64,000 nucleotides of DNA from SIG714 sp964638675 (GCA_964638675.1 CAZXAU010000009.1:1-64000), one strand, 5' to 3'. Positions 32,795-41,293 are shown, counted from the stretch's first letter. Notes: generated by a model not told the origin, from the letters alone. A program made the numbers and translations.

Positions 32795-33295
32795 TTATAC
32801 AATATCCGATACCCGCTTGTTGATATACCAGACATCCATTTCGTCCTCAGTCGGAATTTCAAACAACGATTTTATTTTGTTCAATAATCCTTCGTCCACA
32901 TAGTAGTCATCGCTTTTGCCTGAAATAACAGCCTCATTTCTCGACAGTATATTGCACTCCCAGATCTCATCAGTAACATCAACATAATGCCATTCAAATT
33001 CGATACCCTTTGATTGATAATAACGGGACACCTCTGCTCGTTCCGCTCTTGTCCAAAAGCCCCAATCAAGCACCACATTACTTCCGACAGAAATAATATC
33101 AACTGTTTTTTTATGCAGGTATTTTTTGATATCTACAGCAACCTCATCATGTTTTTCGCCGAGCGAGTGATGAAAGATCTGACTCTCAATTTCATCACAG
33201 GACAGTAAAACAGCATTGTATTTTTGTTGTATGCTTTTGCAGTAAAAGGTTTTTCCGCTGCATATTTTCCCACATATGAGTATTACTTTCGCCAT
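32795..33295 (-). CDS. P-loop kinase / zeta-toxin-like ATPase
   Basis: The 166-residue product opens with a Walker A loop (ILICGKICSGKTF) and continues with CDEIE, LDWGFWTRAERAEV and a lid region with RNEAV. This is the layout of small AAA_33-type kinases such as zeta toxins and nucleotide or sugar kinases. I start at 33295, just after GGAGG; a longer frame to 33337 would cross the operator. No antitoxin gene is adjacent, so a toxin role is not supported. A perfect 24-bp palindrome lies between promoter and start. Confidence 0.7.
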   Translation of the reverse strand: MAKVILICGKICSGKTFYCKSIQQKYNAVLLSCDEIESQIFHHSLGEKHDEVAVDIKKYLHKKTVDIISVGSNVVLDWGFWTRAERAEVSRYYQSKGIEFEWHYVDVTDEIWECNILSRNEAVISGKSDDYYVDEGLLNKIKSLFEIPTEDEMDVWYINKRVSDIV

Positions 33296-33321
33296 ATTAC
33301 CTCCACATCTGTCATATGTAC

Positions 33322-33345
33322 ATGTACGCATGTACATGCGTACAT
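33322..33345. promoter_or_regulatory. Perfect 24-bp palindrome (operator candidate)
   Basis: The sequence ATGTACGCATGT and its exact reverse complement adjoin without a loop. It lies 3 bases downstream of the minus-strand -10 box, so a dimeric repressor bound here would block the kinase transcript. Overlapping ATGTACATG units are at 33316 and 33330. Confidence 0.75.
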
Positions 33346-33347
33346 AC

Positions 33348-33376
33348 AGTATATCATAAACATCTTGTTATATCAA
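33348..33376 (-). promoter_or_regulatory. Promoter of the P-loop kinase gene
   Basis: Minus strand TTGATA (33376-33371), a 17-base spacer, TATACT (33353-33348). Confidence 0.75.
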
Positions 33377-33450
33377 GATAAAATAAATAAAAAAGTTAAT
33401 TCTTTTCTTAAATGAATTTCGATAAACCGGTCAAAACTTATATTAAGTCA

Positions 33451-33518
33451 TTGACAGATATTTTGTTCTGTGGTATACTACTACCATAATATACATCATG
33501 TCATCACAGCGCTGTGAT
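33451..33518 (+). promoter_or_regulatory. Promoter and palindromes of the GH3 gene
   Basis: TTGACA (33451-33456), 17 bases, TATACT (33474-33479). TGGTA…TACCA surrounds the -10 box, and the perfect palindrome ATCACAGCGCTGTGAT (33503-33518) follows in the leader. It shares no obvious sequence with the BlaI-type operators at 35009 and 38440. Confidence 0.7.
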
Positions 33519-33555
33519 AGTGAAAGAAATATATATAGGAGCCTAACACATATTC

Positions 33556-34836
33556 ATGAAAGAAAACAAAAAGCAATCTGTCGGCAGGATCGCGGCGATC
33601 GTCGCTCTGTTGCTGATTTTCGCTGAGGTAGCTTCAACGGCGTTGGTTTCCTGCAATTCGGTGAAAATACCCGGCAATAGCGTTACCGACACAACACCTT
33701 CGGATACGACGGACGGCAAAACACCGGGTATAACGAATGATGAGACACCGGTTACAACACCTGACGTGATGGACGGCACAACGGTTTCACCCACCCCTTC
33801 GGCGGCAGATACCGATACAGACACACGCAGTGCGGGCGAAAAATATGTTGACAATATGACAATAGAAGAATGCATCGGTCAGATGTTTTTTGCAAGGTGT
33901 CCTGCTTCGGGTGCAATTTCCGAAATCGAAAAATATCATCCCGGAGGATATATCCTGTTTGCACGGGATTTTGAGAAACAAACACCGGCTTCAGTGCAAA
34001 AAGCTATTGCAAGCTATCAGAATGCAAGCGCTCTCCCTATGTTGATCGGTGTGGACGAAGAAGGCGGCACGGTCGTCAGAGTTTCTAAGTATACCGCATT
34101 CCGCAGTACTCCCTTCCTATCGCCTGCCTCTGTTTACAACTCAAGCGGTATAGACGGATTGATCGCAGATGCAAAAGATAAAGATGCACTCTTAAAATCA
34201 CTCGGTATCAATGTCAATTTAGGGCCTGTATGCGATATTTCTCAAAACCCGAATGATTATATTTACAAGCGTACGATCGGTAAAGATGCCACAACGACTG
34301 CAACATGCATTGAAGCTATCGTATCGCAAATGGTTGCGGACAAGATGGGCGTTGCTCTCAAGCACTTCCCCGGATATGGCAGTAATGTCGATACGCATAC
34401 AGGAATCGCAGTTGATGAACGCGCTATCGAAGTGTTCAGACAAAGCGAATTTTTGCCCTTTAAGGCAGGCATTTCAGCCGGTGCAGGCAGTGTCATGGTC
34501 AACCATAATATCATAAATTGCATGGACTCATCACATCCCGCAACGCTCTCCCCCGCTGTGCATCAGATACTGCGGGAGGAACTCGGTTTTCAGGGCGTAA
34601 TTATGACCGATGACTTGTCTATGAGTGCCATTACGAAATGGACAGACGGACAGAATGCCGCCGTAGCGGCTGTATTAGCAGGTAATGACATGTTGATATC
34701 CTCCGATTTTGCCAATCAATATAATGCGGTGTTATCTGCTGTCAGATCCGGAATAATTTCTGAGAAACAAATACGGGAATCGGTTGTTCGCATCGTAAAT
34801 TGGAAAATTTCATTAGGGTTAATGCCTGAAATATAA
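33556..34836 (+). CDS. Lipoprotein beta-N-acetylhexosaminidase (GH3, NagZ-like)
   Basis: The 426-residue protein starts with a signal sequence ending in a lipobox (LVSC) and a Thr/Pro/Asp-rich linker (about 40-92), so it is anchored outside the membrane. The GH3 domain shows GVDEEGG, the NagZ-type loop KHFPGYG…DTHTG and the catalytic Asp in VIMTDDLSM. Such enzymes remove GlcNAc from peptidoglycan fragments. It stands before a BlaI-BlaR1 pair, and a fragment of a second copy precedes the next BlaI-BlaR1 pair. Wall-fragment processing and sensing may therefore be linked. Confidence 0.88.
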   Translation: MKENKKQSVGRIAAIVALLLIFAEVASTALVSCNSVKIPGNSVTDTTPSDTTDGKTPGITNDETPVTTPDVMDGTTVSPTPSAADTDTDTRSAGEKYVDNMTIEECIGQMFFARCPASGAISEIEKYHPGGYILFARDFEKQTPASVQKAIASYQNASALPMLIGVDEEGGTVVRVSKYTAFRSTPFLSPASVYNSSGIDGLIADAKDKDALLKSLGINVNLGPVCDISQNPNDYIYKRTIGKDATTTATCIEAIVSQMVADKMGVALKHFPGYGSNVDTHTGIAVDERAIEVFRQSEFLPFKAGISAGAGSVMVNHNIINCMDSSHPATLSPAVHQILREELGFQGVIMTDDLSMSAITKWTDGQNAAVAAVLAGNDMLISSDFANQYNAVLSAVRSGIISEKQIRESVVRIVNWKISLGLMPEI

Positions 34837-34909
34837 AAAAAACACAGCGATATAACGATATATTATTAAGAGAAAAAGCAAAAAACGAATAGTATAAAAG
34901 AAAGACAGT

Positions 34910-34936
34910 ATTGCCGGAAAGCCCTACTGTCTTTTT
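34910..34936 (+). terminator. Terminator after the GH3 gene
   Basis: AAAGACAGTA pairs with TACTGTCTTT and a short T run follows. Confidence 0.8.
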
Positions 34937-34994
34937 GCTTGTCGGTATTATAATACGGAGTTTTTGAATTTTCTGTAAACTTCAGCGGAACCTA

Positions 34995-35046
34995 TTGACA
35001 AACAGTTCCTACAGGTGTAGTATATACACAGATACTACAAGTGTAG
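34995..35046 (+). promoter_or_regulatory. Promoter with two BlaI-type operators
   Basis: TTGACA (34995-35000), 17 bases, TAGTAT (35018-35023). CTACAGGTGTAG (35009-35020) overlaps the -10 region and CTACAAGTGTAG (35035-35046) follows 26 bases later. Both fit the BlaI/MecI consensus TACA-NN-TGTA. Confidence 0.88.
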
Positions 35047-35085
35047 GAGGAAAGCGTGAAAGAAATGATCATCCGTTTCCGGCAC

Positions 35086-35191
35086 AGATATGTTTCACGC
35101 ACAAATTTTCCTTAAAAATGGGAATATCACATTTTTAAGGAGTATTTCAATACTACTTATGCCGCCGCAGGGCGGCGGAATGGAGATTATT
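35086..35191 (+). repeat. BlaI leader, copy 1 (partner 38518-38657)
   Basis: TTTCACGCACAAATT, CTTAAAAATGG… and the hairpin CCGCCGC-AG-GGCGGCGG directly before AATGGAG and the start recur before the second blaI-like gene. In copy 1 the middle forms a CCTTAAAAATG/CATTTTTAAGG hairpin. Confidence 0.7.
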
Positions 35192-35554
35192 ATGAATTTA
35201 TCGGAACGTGAGTGGACAGTTCTGAACGCCCTCTGGGAAACCGGCGGTGCCGAGCTTGGTGTACTCGTTAATGAACTGTTTAAAAACACCGGTTGGAGTC
35301 GTAATACGGTGCTGACCTATCTGACAAGAATGGAATCAAAAGGACTTGTGCGGATCGATAAAGAAAAATATCCGCATATTTACCGTGCGACCGTAAATCG
35401 TGAGAGTTGTCAACAGCAGGAGCGGCAGAACTTTCTTCATCGTGTTTACAATGGCTCTGCCGGCGACCTGATCACAGCCTTTTTAAAAGAGGAAACGATC
35501 TCACCGGAAGAAAGAGAACGCCTTCGCAAGCTTCTCGATGACATGGAGGTTTAG
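35192..35554 (+). CDS. BlaI/MecI-family repressor (copy 1)
   Basis: The 120-residue protein has the winged-helix BlaI fold (LSEREWTVLNALWETGGAELGVLV … WSRNTVLTYLTRMESKGLVRIDK). A C-terminal dimerisation region contains the usual protease-sensitive area. I start at 35192, 7 bases after GGAG. It most likely binds the two TACA-type sites at 35009-35046 and is cleaved or released by the M56 protein encoded downstream. The pair is a cell-wall-stress or beta-lactam-type sensor; no beta-lactamase gene is present. Confidence 0.88.
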   Translation: MNLSEREWTVLNALWETGGAELGVLVNELFKNTGWSRNTVLTYLTRMESKGLVRIDKEKYPHIYRATVNRESCQQQERQNFLHRVYNGSAGDLITAFLKEETISPEERERLRKLLDDMEV

Positions 35555-35555
35555 A

Positions 35556-35686
35556 TCTGAAAAATAAATTTTTCAGAGGTGTTTTGTGACTTTCGCCACT
35601 AACTCGGCGGCGATTTTGCTCTGCAAAACCGGCCCCAATTCCACAAGAAAGGAAGCTTTCGCACTGCGAAAGCTATGGTTATAAAT
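35556..35686 (+). repeat. Portable 5' leader, copy B (before blaR1-like gene)
   Basis: It starts 1 base after the blaI stop with TCTGAAAAAT/ATTTTTCAGA. It continues with GTTTTGTGACTTTCGCC, TTTTGC-TC-TGCAAAA and GCCCCAATTCC, and ends AAAGGA-[AGCTTTCGC ACT GCGAAAGCT]-ATG. The start codon abuts the stem. Order and sequence match copies A and C. Confidence 0.8.
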
Positions 35687-37648
35687 ATGTTTGATCTATG
35701 GGCATTTCTCCTCCAGACACTTACCGCCTCGGGTGTTGCTCTGCTTTTGCTGGTACTAAAGGCATTATTCAAAGATAAGCTTTCTCCGAAGTGGCATTTT
35801 GCCGTTTGGTCTGTTCTCGGAATCATGATATTGATACCTGCGGGATATAACGGCAGATATACATTATTTCACTGGCAGTTGGTTGTTGAGGTAATTAAAT
35901 CATGTGTCGGAGATTATTCTGTCACACAGGTTCTTTTCCCCATTCCGATATTGACCTCCATACCGAAAACAATTGTACAGTGGATCTTTGCCGGATATAT
36001 TCTCGGCGTTATTGTTCACATTATTAAATATCTGGTATCCTATATTCGTCTTCGCTTGATATTGCGAAAGAGTTTTCGCCCGAGTGACGAACTGATCGCA
36101 CGAATTCATAATATCGCCGACACGCAGAAGGTTAAGATCGGACGTGTGATCGCAGTTCACGGATTGCCGAGCGCATTTGTATGCGGTGTTATCAGACCTG
36201 TATTAGTGATACCTGCAGACAGCGATATCGACGATAAAGTGATCCTGCACGAAATTCTGCATATGAAGTACAAAGACACCCTGTGGAGCATCGTAATATG
36301 CTTTCTGAGATGCCTCCATTGGTGCAATCCCCTTATTATTTACTGTGCAGATCAGGCGATCAATGATATGGAAGCACGTTGCGATCAGCATGTGCTTGAA
36401 CAGCTTGAGGGTGAGGAACGCAGAGATTACGGAATGATTCTCCTGCGCATGGCAAATGACCGATTTGCCAAAACTCCGGGCAGTACTTGTATCAATAACG
36501 GCGGTAAAAAAATCTGCAAGCGTATTGAAGCGATTGCACGATTCAAGAAATACCCGGTCGGAATGAGATCGGTGTCTATCTGTGTTATTATACTGCTTAC
36601 ATTATCGTTGATCGTAGGAGTTCAGGCATCAACAGTATATGAATCAAACAGTAGCTCGATGTGGCTGTCTTTTGCATCGGCAAGAAGCACTCCATGCACA
36701 ACACCGGCAGGTGCATTTGATACTTATGCAAAAGCAGTGCTGGATCAGAACGGACTCTACAGGATCATGTGCGCCCCGGAAGCTATGCAGGGAGAAATTA
36801 TAAATGAAATATCAGAAAAAGAAAAGATCGGCATATATCCAACTTGGGATTGCGGGCTGAATGAGTGGCCGGACAAACAAAGCGGATATTATATATACAA
36901 CCTTGAACCATGCGGTAAAAATACCTACGAAGGGCTGTTGGTAATAAAGGTGAATTATCCGTCGAACGGTCAGGTTGAAGAAGAAGGTAAAACCTATCTT
37001 GCAATTCAAAATCTTCGGGCCCAAAAAGAAAGCGGGCGTTGGGTCGTGACAGCCTTGGAGGATTTCAGAAATGTCGAAACGACCGTACAGAGACTTGATT
37101 GGGGCTGTCCTGAGCTTCCCGGTATCACATATTCCGGAACGGCTGCAGACTTTCGTGTCGATGTTAAGATCCAAACGATATACACGGTCGAAAATACGGT
37201 TAAACAAGATAACAGCAGCTATATATTCGGAAACGTCACTTCTTATTTCGATAAAACGCCAAAGCCTGATGCCGAATTTTCACAAGCTGCCGAAACACAG
37301 GATGCAATTATAACTCATCTCGGAAGTGCGGCAGACAGAGATATGATCAAAAGATTGGGGATCTCTGCCGCTCCGGTATATCCGGGAGAAAATCGTCCCG
37401 ATGATATGACAGATCCGACAACGAGCGCATATGAATCGGGAAGGAGCGGTCTGAACAGTAGCTGGTGGTACAATCATATGACCGAGTCGGGATGGGGTCC
37501 CACAGTCACGCTCGATCTCGGCGGAAGTCAGACAAGTGAACCAAAACAGTATTTCAACCTTCCGGAATACTATGCCGCCGACCTCTATATCAATAATGAA
37601 CTTGCAGCAGAGCTTACCCTGGATCTGCAGAAAGGAATAGAAGAATGA
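35675..37648 (+). CDS. BlaR1/MecR1-like M56 metalloprotease sensor
   Basis: The 657-residue membrane protein has N-terminal transmembrane helices and a cytoplasmic zinc protease loop with HEILH (192-196), then a helix near 300-318. An extracellular C-terminal half of ~330 residues follows. That half lacks the class D beta-lactamase-type sensor motifs (STxK) of BlaR1, so it senses something else. It probably cleaves or inactivates the BlaI protein upstream on signal. Its first codons (MVINM) come from portable leader B. The next gene overlaps by 4 bases. Confidence 0.85.
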   Translation: MVINMFDLWAFLLQTLTASGVALLLLVLKALFKDKLSPKWHFAVWSVLGIMILIPAGYNGRYTLFHWQLVVEVIKSCVGDYSVTQVLFPIPILTSIPKTIVQWIFAGYILGVIVHIIKYLVSYIRLRLILRKSFRPSDELIARIHNIADTQKVKIGRVIAVHGLPSAFVCGVIRPVLVIPADSDIDDKVILHEILHMKYKDTLWSIVICFLRCLHWCNPLIIYCADQAINDMEARCDQHVLEQLEGEERRDYGMILLRMANDRFAKTPGSTCINNGGKKICKRIEAIARFKKYPVGMRSVSICVIILLTLSLIVGVQASTVYESNSSSMWLSFASARSTPCTTPAGAFDTYAKAVLDQNGLYRIMCAPEAMQGEIINEISEKEKIGIYPTWDCGLNEWPDKQSGYYIYNLEPCGKNTYEGLLVIKVNYPSNGQVEEEGKTYLAIQNLRAQKESGRWVVTALEDFRNVETTVQRLDWGCPELPGITYSGTAADFRVDVKIQTIYTVENTVKQDNSSYIFGNVTSYFDKTPKPDAEFSQAAETQDAIITHLGSAADRDMIKRLGISAAPVYPGENRPDDMTDPTTSAYESGRSGLNSSWWYNHMTESGWGPTVTLDLGGSQTSEPKQYFNLPEYYAADLYINNELAAELTLDLQKGIEE

Positions 37649-38229
37649 GCGACTATAGAAAAATTTGCGATGGCATATCAAAGATCGGGATCGGTTATTC
37701 CTTCATCTACTTCAACATAAACATCAATAACGTCAGTCTGTTGCCATCTTTCGTAGGATACATGTTGATTTTATCGGCAATTAACTGCCTGAAGGATGAA
37801 GAAAGAGAGCTTTCTCTGCTCCGTACTCTTGGTGTTATTCTTGCTTTGTGGAATGGTGCTGAATGGGTCTTCAACATACTTGAGATCAACCTTGGCGGCG
37901 CATGGCAATTTATCGATATTACCGTCTGCCTGGTGAACCTATACTTTCACTATCAACTGCTCACCAATTTGGCATCGATCGCAGCAAAGTATCAGCCGGA
38001 GGGATACAAGCTGGATGCAAAACTTCTGCGGTACAGAACCTTGCAAACCGTTATGCTGACGGTAAGCGAAATCATTTATTATCTCCGGACATGGATATCT
38101 GAGGTCTGGACATACATTTCATTCGCTATGCTTATCGTCTACCTCATAGCGGGTATCTGCTTAATAAAAGCTCTGTTTGATCTTGAAAAGTGTATACGAC
38201 AAGTACGTACAAGCGATAAAGCGATATGA
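37645..38229 (+). CDS. Small multi-pass membrane protein
   Basis: The 194-residue protein has about five hydrophobic segments and few charged loops. I do not recognise its family. It overlaps the M56 gene by 4 bases (ATGA), so it belongs to the blaI-blaR1 operon and may assist sensing or be the regulated output. Confidence 0.7.
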   Translation: MSDYRKICDGISKIGIGYSFIYFNININNVSLLPSFVGYMLILSAINCLKDEERELSLLRTLGVILALWNGAEWVFNILEINLGGAWQFIDITVCLVNLYFHYQLLTNLASIAAKYQPEGYKLDAKLLRYRTLQTVMLTVSEIIYYLRTWISEVWTYISFAMLIVYLIAGICLIKALFDLEKCIRQVRTSDKAI

Positions 38230-38289
38230 TTTCAAGGGTAATGGTACAGTAAAGAAAGTATAATTCCCTTTTACAAAGCCGAAGATTGG

Positions 38290-38361
38290 ATACGAGAATC
38301 GGTTATCCGCATCATCAATATCATCAATTGGAAAATTTCATTAGGGTTAATTTCGGAATAA
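38290..38361 (+). pseudogene. Leftover 3' end of a second GH3 gene
   Basis: IRESVIRIINIINWKISLGLISE and a stop match the last residues of the hexosaminidase (IRESVVRIVNWKISLGLMPE) at near-nucleotide identity. It sits just before the second blaI-like gene, as the full gene does before the first. The whole GH3-blaI-blaR1 block was therefore duplicated and then lost most of one GH3 copy. Confidence 0.8.
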
Positions 38362-38380
38362 TAAAGACATATTTAAATCA

Positions 38381-38417
38381 AAAAGCTGTCAGACCTCAAA
38401 ATCTGATAGCTTTTTTT
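38381..38417 (+). terminator. Terminator before the second BlaI operon
   Basis: AAAAGCTGTCAGA pairs with TCTGATAGCTTTT and a T run follows. Confidence 0.85.
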
Positions 38418-38426
38418 AAAAAACTA

Positions 38427-38473
38427 TTGACAAAAACACACTATTGTGATAGTATAGACTATAGAAATAGTCT
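38427..38473 (+). promoter_or_regulatory. Promoter with two ACTAT-N4-ATAGT operators
   Basis: TTGACA (38427-38432), 17 bases, TAGTAT (38450-38455). ACTATTGTGATAGT (38440-38453) overlaps the -10 box and AGACTAT-AGAA-ATAGTCT (38456-38473) follows. The position matches the first BlaI operon but the half-site differs from TACA/TGTA. Confidence 0.8.
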
Positions 38474-38517
38474 ATTGGCAGTCAGCGTAAAAGATAAGTT
38501 CATCCGATGCCAACGCA

Positions 38518-38657
38518 CATCTGTTTCACGCACAAATTCTACTTAAAAATGGAATCTGCCCCATTTTTGTTTTCAAAGAAAACTTTCCTTCTGAAACACA
38601 GGAGAATTTCATTACTTTATGTATGTGCCGCCGCAAGGTGGCGGAATGGAGGTCATT
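38518..38657 (+). repeat. BlaI leader, copy 2
   Basis: TTTCACGCACAAATT, CTTAAAAATGGAAT and the hairpin CCGCCGC-AA-GGTGGCGG before AATGGAG match copy 1. The middle differs, with an insertion and other pairing. Confidence 0.7.
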
Positions 38658-39014
38658 ATGAAAGATAAACTATTTGACAGCGAATTAAAAGTCATGGAGA
38701 TCATTTGGGCTAACTGTTCAATTTCGGCTAAAGAGATCAGCCTGATTGCCGCTGAAAGGATAGGGTGGAACAAGAATACTACCTACACTGTAATAAAGAA
38801 GCTGATTGAAAAAGGTTTTGTAAAGCGTGAAGATCCCGGTTTTATTTGCACTTCTATTGTCTCTCAAAGCGAGATACAGAGCAGTGAAGCAATGTCACTT
38901 ATAAAGAAGTTGTTCGGCGGATCACGTCAGGCTTTGTTCTCCGCTCTGCTTACCGATGAGCCGCTGACGCAGGATGAGATTGCACTGCTGCGTGATATGA
39001 TCGACAAAAAGTAA
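38658..39014 (+). CDS. BlaI/MecI-family repressor (copy 2)
   Basis: The 118-residue winged-helix protein (DSELKVMEIIWANCSISAKEISLIAAE … WNKNTTYTVIKKLIEKGFVKRED) starts at 38658 after GGAGG. Its recognition helix differs from copy 1, which agrees with the changed operator half-site (ACTAT versus CTACA). The two circuits are probably insulated from each other. The M56 partner follows after 5 bases. Confidence 0.87.
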   Translation: MKDKLFDSELKVMEIIWANCSISAKEISLIAAERIGWNKNTTYTVIKKLIEKGFVKREDPGFICTSIVSQSEIQSSEAMSLIKKLFGGSRQALFSALLTDEPLTQDEIALLRDMIDKK

Positions 39015-39019
39015 CTCTC

Positions 39020-39940
39020 ATGTTGCAAGAGGTTTTTTATTGGATATTTAATATGAGCATAGCAGCCTCAATAACCGGCGTGTTTGTTATGCTTATAAGA
39101 CTTATAAAAAACATTCCGAGAAGGGTTACGATATTTCTCTGGCTGATTCCCTTTTTCAGAATGGCAATACCCATAGCCTTAAATAGCCCATACAGCTTTA
39201 TGTCGCTGTTTTCCCGTATTTCTACCGTAAGTAAGACCATAGTCATATATCAGCCAACCGAAAAAATATCATTATCGCTTATGAACAGTGTCGGGTGGGC
39301 GAAAGGCTATTTCCCGATAACATATAAATTCAACATTTTAGACAGGCTTTTTGACATTGCTTCGATTGTATGGATAATTATATTTTCTGCGATCTTTCTT
39401 ATGCTGACCTTCATTTATTTCGCAACGATCATCGAAATGAAAGACGCCAGATATCTGCGTGATAATCTCTATATCTCCGATAAGATAGCATCTCCTGCCG
39501 TCTACGGAATCATAAAACCGAAGATCATCCTGCCGTTATCCTTCATGGACAAGGATATCGAATATATTTTACTGCATGAAAATATACACATAAGTCGCAA
39601 AGATAATCTGTTGAGAATGCTTGCATTTGCGATTACTGCAGTTCATTGGTTCAACCCTCTTGCCTGGATTTTTTTAAAGCTTTTCCTTGCAGATCTTGAA
39701 CTGTCCTGTGATGAGTGTGTGCTTGTAAAGTTGGGTGCTGTCAGTGCCAAAGAGTATGCATTGTCTTTATTGGAATACAGAGAAAGCGGAACACTTTTTA
39801 CATCTGCTTTCGGCGGGGCTAAGATAAAGACAAGGATTGAAAACATACTGTCTTTCAAAGAAATGACGCTGGCTTCACTGATCATATTTTGCGGATTGAT
39901 CTTCTCAATTTTCTATCTGTTGCTGACTAATGCAAGTTGA
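39020..39940 (+). CDS. M56 metalloprotease, short BlaR1-like
   Basis: The 306-residue protein has N-terminal helices, the zinc motif HENIH (186-190) followed by SRKDN, and a final transmembrane helix. It ends there, so it lacks any extracellular sensor domain, unlike its upstream paralog. The signal must come from the membrane or from a partner, perhaps the next gene. No good ribosome site is visible; translation is probably coupled to the repressor gene. Confidence 0.83.
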   Translation: MLQEVFYWIFNMSIAASITGVFVMLIRLIKNIPRRVTIFLWLIPFFRMAIPIALNSPYSFMSLFSRISTVSKTIVIYQPTEKISLSLMNSVGWAKGYFPITYKFNILDRLFDIASIVWIIIFSAIFLMLTFIYFATIIEMKDARYLRDNLYISDKIASPAVYGIIKPKIILPLSFMDKDIEYILLHENIHISRKDNLLRMLAFAITAVHWFNPLAWIFLKLFLADLELSCDECVLVKLGAVSAKEYALSLLEYRESGTLFTSAFGGAKIKTRIENILSFKEMTLASLIIFCGLIFSIFYLLLTNAS

Positions 39941-39952
39941 AAGGAAAAAAAT

Positions 39953-40939
39953 ATGAAAAATAAAAATTTTAACAGATACTATCTGCTTTCCTGTATCGGT
40001 GTTTTCCTTGCTTCCATTTACCCTTTTTCGATGGGCGTGAGAGTTATAACCGATATGATAGCTGACGGAATTGTCTTGAAGGAAAACTATCCGAAATATA
40101 TAATTCCGTATACACCGATCTGCATTGCCATTCTGATAGGTCTACTGTTAATGCCGTTATGCATGAAACTGTTAAAAAAATATTCCCTGATAGGCGGATC
40201 ACTTATTGCAATCGGAATATTCTTTATAATTGAAATACTGTTTGAGCAGAAAGTAGTGATTGCGACACTTGACAGGGTTGCAAATCTCGGGGATTGGCAA
40301 ATGTACATGTGTTACCAACTGCCCGGAGGATTGGGCGGCGAAACAATTACAACATATAAAATTAAAACGCCAGTGGAAATTTTGATGGGTGACTACAATC
40401 CCGCTTTCAAACTGCATTTCTATATAATATCTATCGTTCTGATACTCTCTATACTCAACTGCTTATACGGATTCGGTCAAATGGTAAAGACCGGCGAAAA
40501 GAAACGCCTTAAGTCTTTGATCTTGCAGTCGGTTTGCTCGCTTGCATTTCTCGGGCTTTGCATCCTCGCCTGCTTCACCTCTTTCTGGAGAGACGGAAAC
40601 ATTCTTGTATCTCCTTTATCTGCAACTTTAATGACCGCATTCTTTATCCTTTTGGGCATGACGGCAGGTATCTTTGTGGGTTCACTCCTTTTGGGAAAAG
40701 TAAAATTTGTTTCTGTGTTGATTCCGTCAATATTTTCATCATTGATGACATTACTTATGTATATCGGTGAAATGATCCTGTTGCACGGACAGTTGTACAA
40801 ATTCGGAAGCGGATTCATTTTCGACGGAATACCGAGAATCGTTCTCTCCCCAGTCGATCTGCTGGTCATCGTCGCCTCAGGATGTATAACCGCTCTGATA
40901 CTCAGATCGATATACAAAAACGAAGAGCCGAAAACGTAA
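39953..40939 (+). CDS. Multi-pass membrane protein of the second BlaI operon
   Basis: The 328-residue protein has about eight hydrophobic segments and one ~50-residue extracellular loop (DRVANLGDWQMYMCYQLPGG). The family is unknown to me. Its place directly behind a sensor-less M56 protease makes it a candidate signal-receiving or output partner. AAAGGAAA precedes the start. Confidence 0.65.
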   Translation: MKNKNFNRYYLLSCIGVFLASIYPFSMGVRVITDMIADGIVLKENYPKYIIPYTPICIAILIGLLLMPLCMKLLKKYSLIGGSLIAIGIFFIIEILFEQKVVIATLDRVANLGDWQMYMCYQLPGGLGGETITTYKIKTPVEILMGDYNPAFKLHFYIISIVLILSILNCLYGFGQMVKTGEKKRLKSLILQSVCSLAFLGLCILACFTSFWRDGNILVSPLSATLMTAFFILLGMTAGIFVGSLLLGKVKFVSVLIPSIFSSLMTLLMYIGEMILLHGQLYKFGSGFIFDGIPRIVLSPVDLLVIVASGCITALILRSIYKNEEPKT

Positions 40940-41043
40940 ATCTGATATATGCCGAAACCTTCGTTCCTGCAATCGAAGTCAGCGAATATAAAGAATATTT
41001 TGAAGAGCAGGCGAAATATCATACAACACAGAATAATAATTAA
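40939..41043 (+). pseudogene. Possible gene remnant
   Basis: A coding-like frame without start (NLIYAETFVPAIEVSEYKEYFEEQ…) follows directly after the previous stop and ends at 41043. It may be the 3' end of a deleted gene. The evidence is limited to composition. Confidence 0.3.
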
Positions 41044-41062
41044 ATCTTTAACCGTGTATATG

Positions 41063-41092
41063 GGGCTGTAACATCGGTACAGCCCTGTTTTT
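41063..41092 (+). terminator. Terminator of the second BlaI operon
   Basis: GGGCTGTA pairs with TACAGCCC, followed by TGTTTTTC. Confidence 0.8.
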
Positions 41093-41153
41093 CTTTAAGT
41101 ATAAGCGATAAGTTCAAGATCTTCCCCTACTATGATAATACTGCCTCTTTTTC

Positions 41154-41181
41154 GTGCTGTCTTGATTTGACAGCACTTTTT
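41154..41181 (+). terminator. Second terminator
   Basis: GTGCTGTC pairs with GACAGCAC over a 7-base loop, followed by five T. Confidence 0.8.
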
Positions 41182-41209
41182 ACATCCTCAGAAATAATTT
41201 ATAAATCTA

Positions 41210-41238
41210 TTGTATTTTCTTTGCAATTATGATATACT
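41210..41238 (+). promoter_or_regulatory. Promoter of the LiaF-like operon
   Basis: TTGTAT (41210-41215), 17 bases, TATACT (41233-41238). Confidence 0.7.
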
Positions 41239-41293
41239 GCCGTTAGAAATCAATCTTGTTTTTCAAGATACTTACATGAAAGAAGGACAGATC

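Noticed and set aside
32795..33295. Zeta toxin with antitoxin
   Set aside because: The P-loop kinase fold fits, but no epsilon-like or other small antitoxin gene is adjacent on either side.
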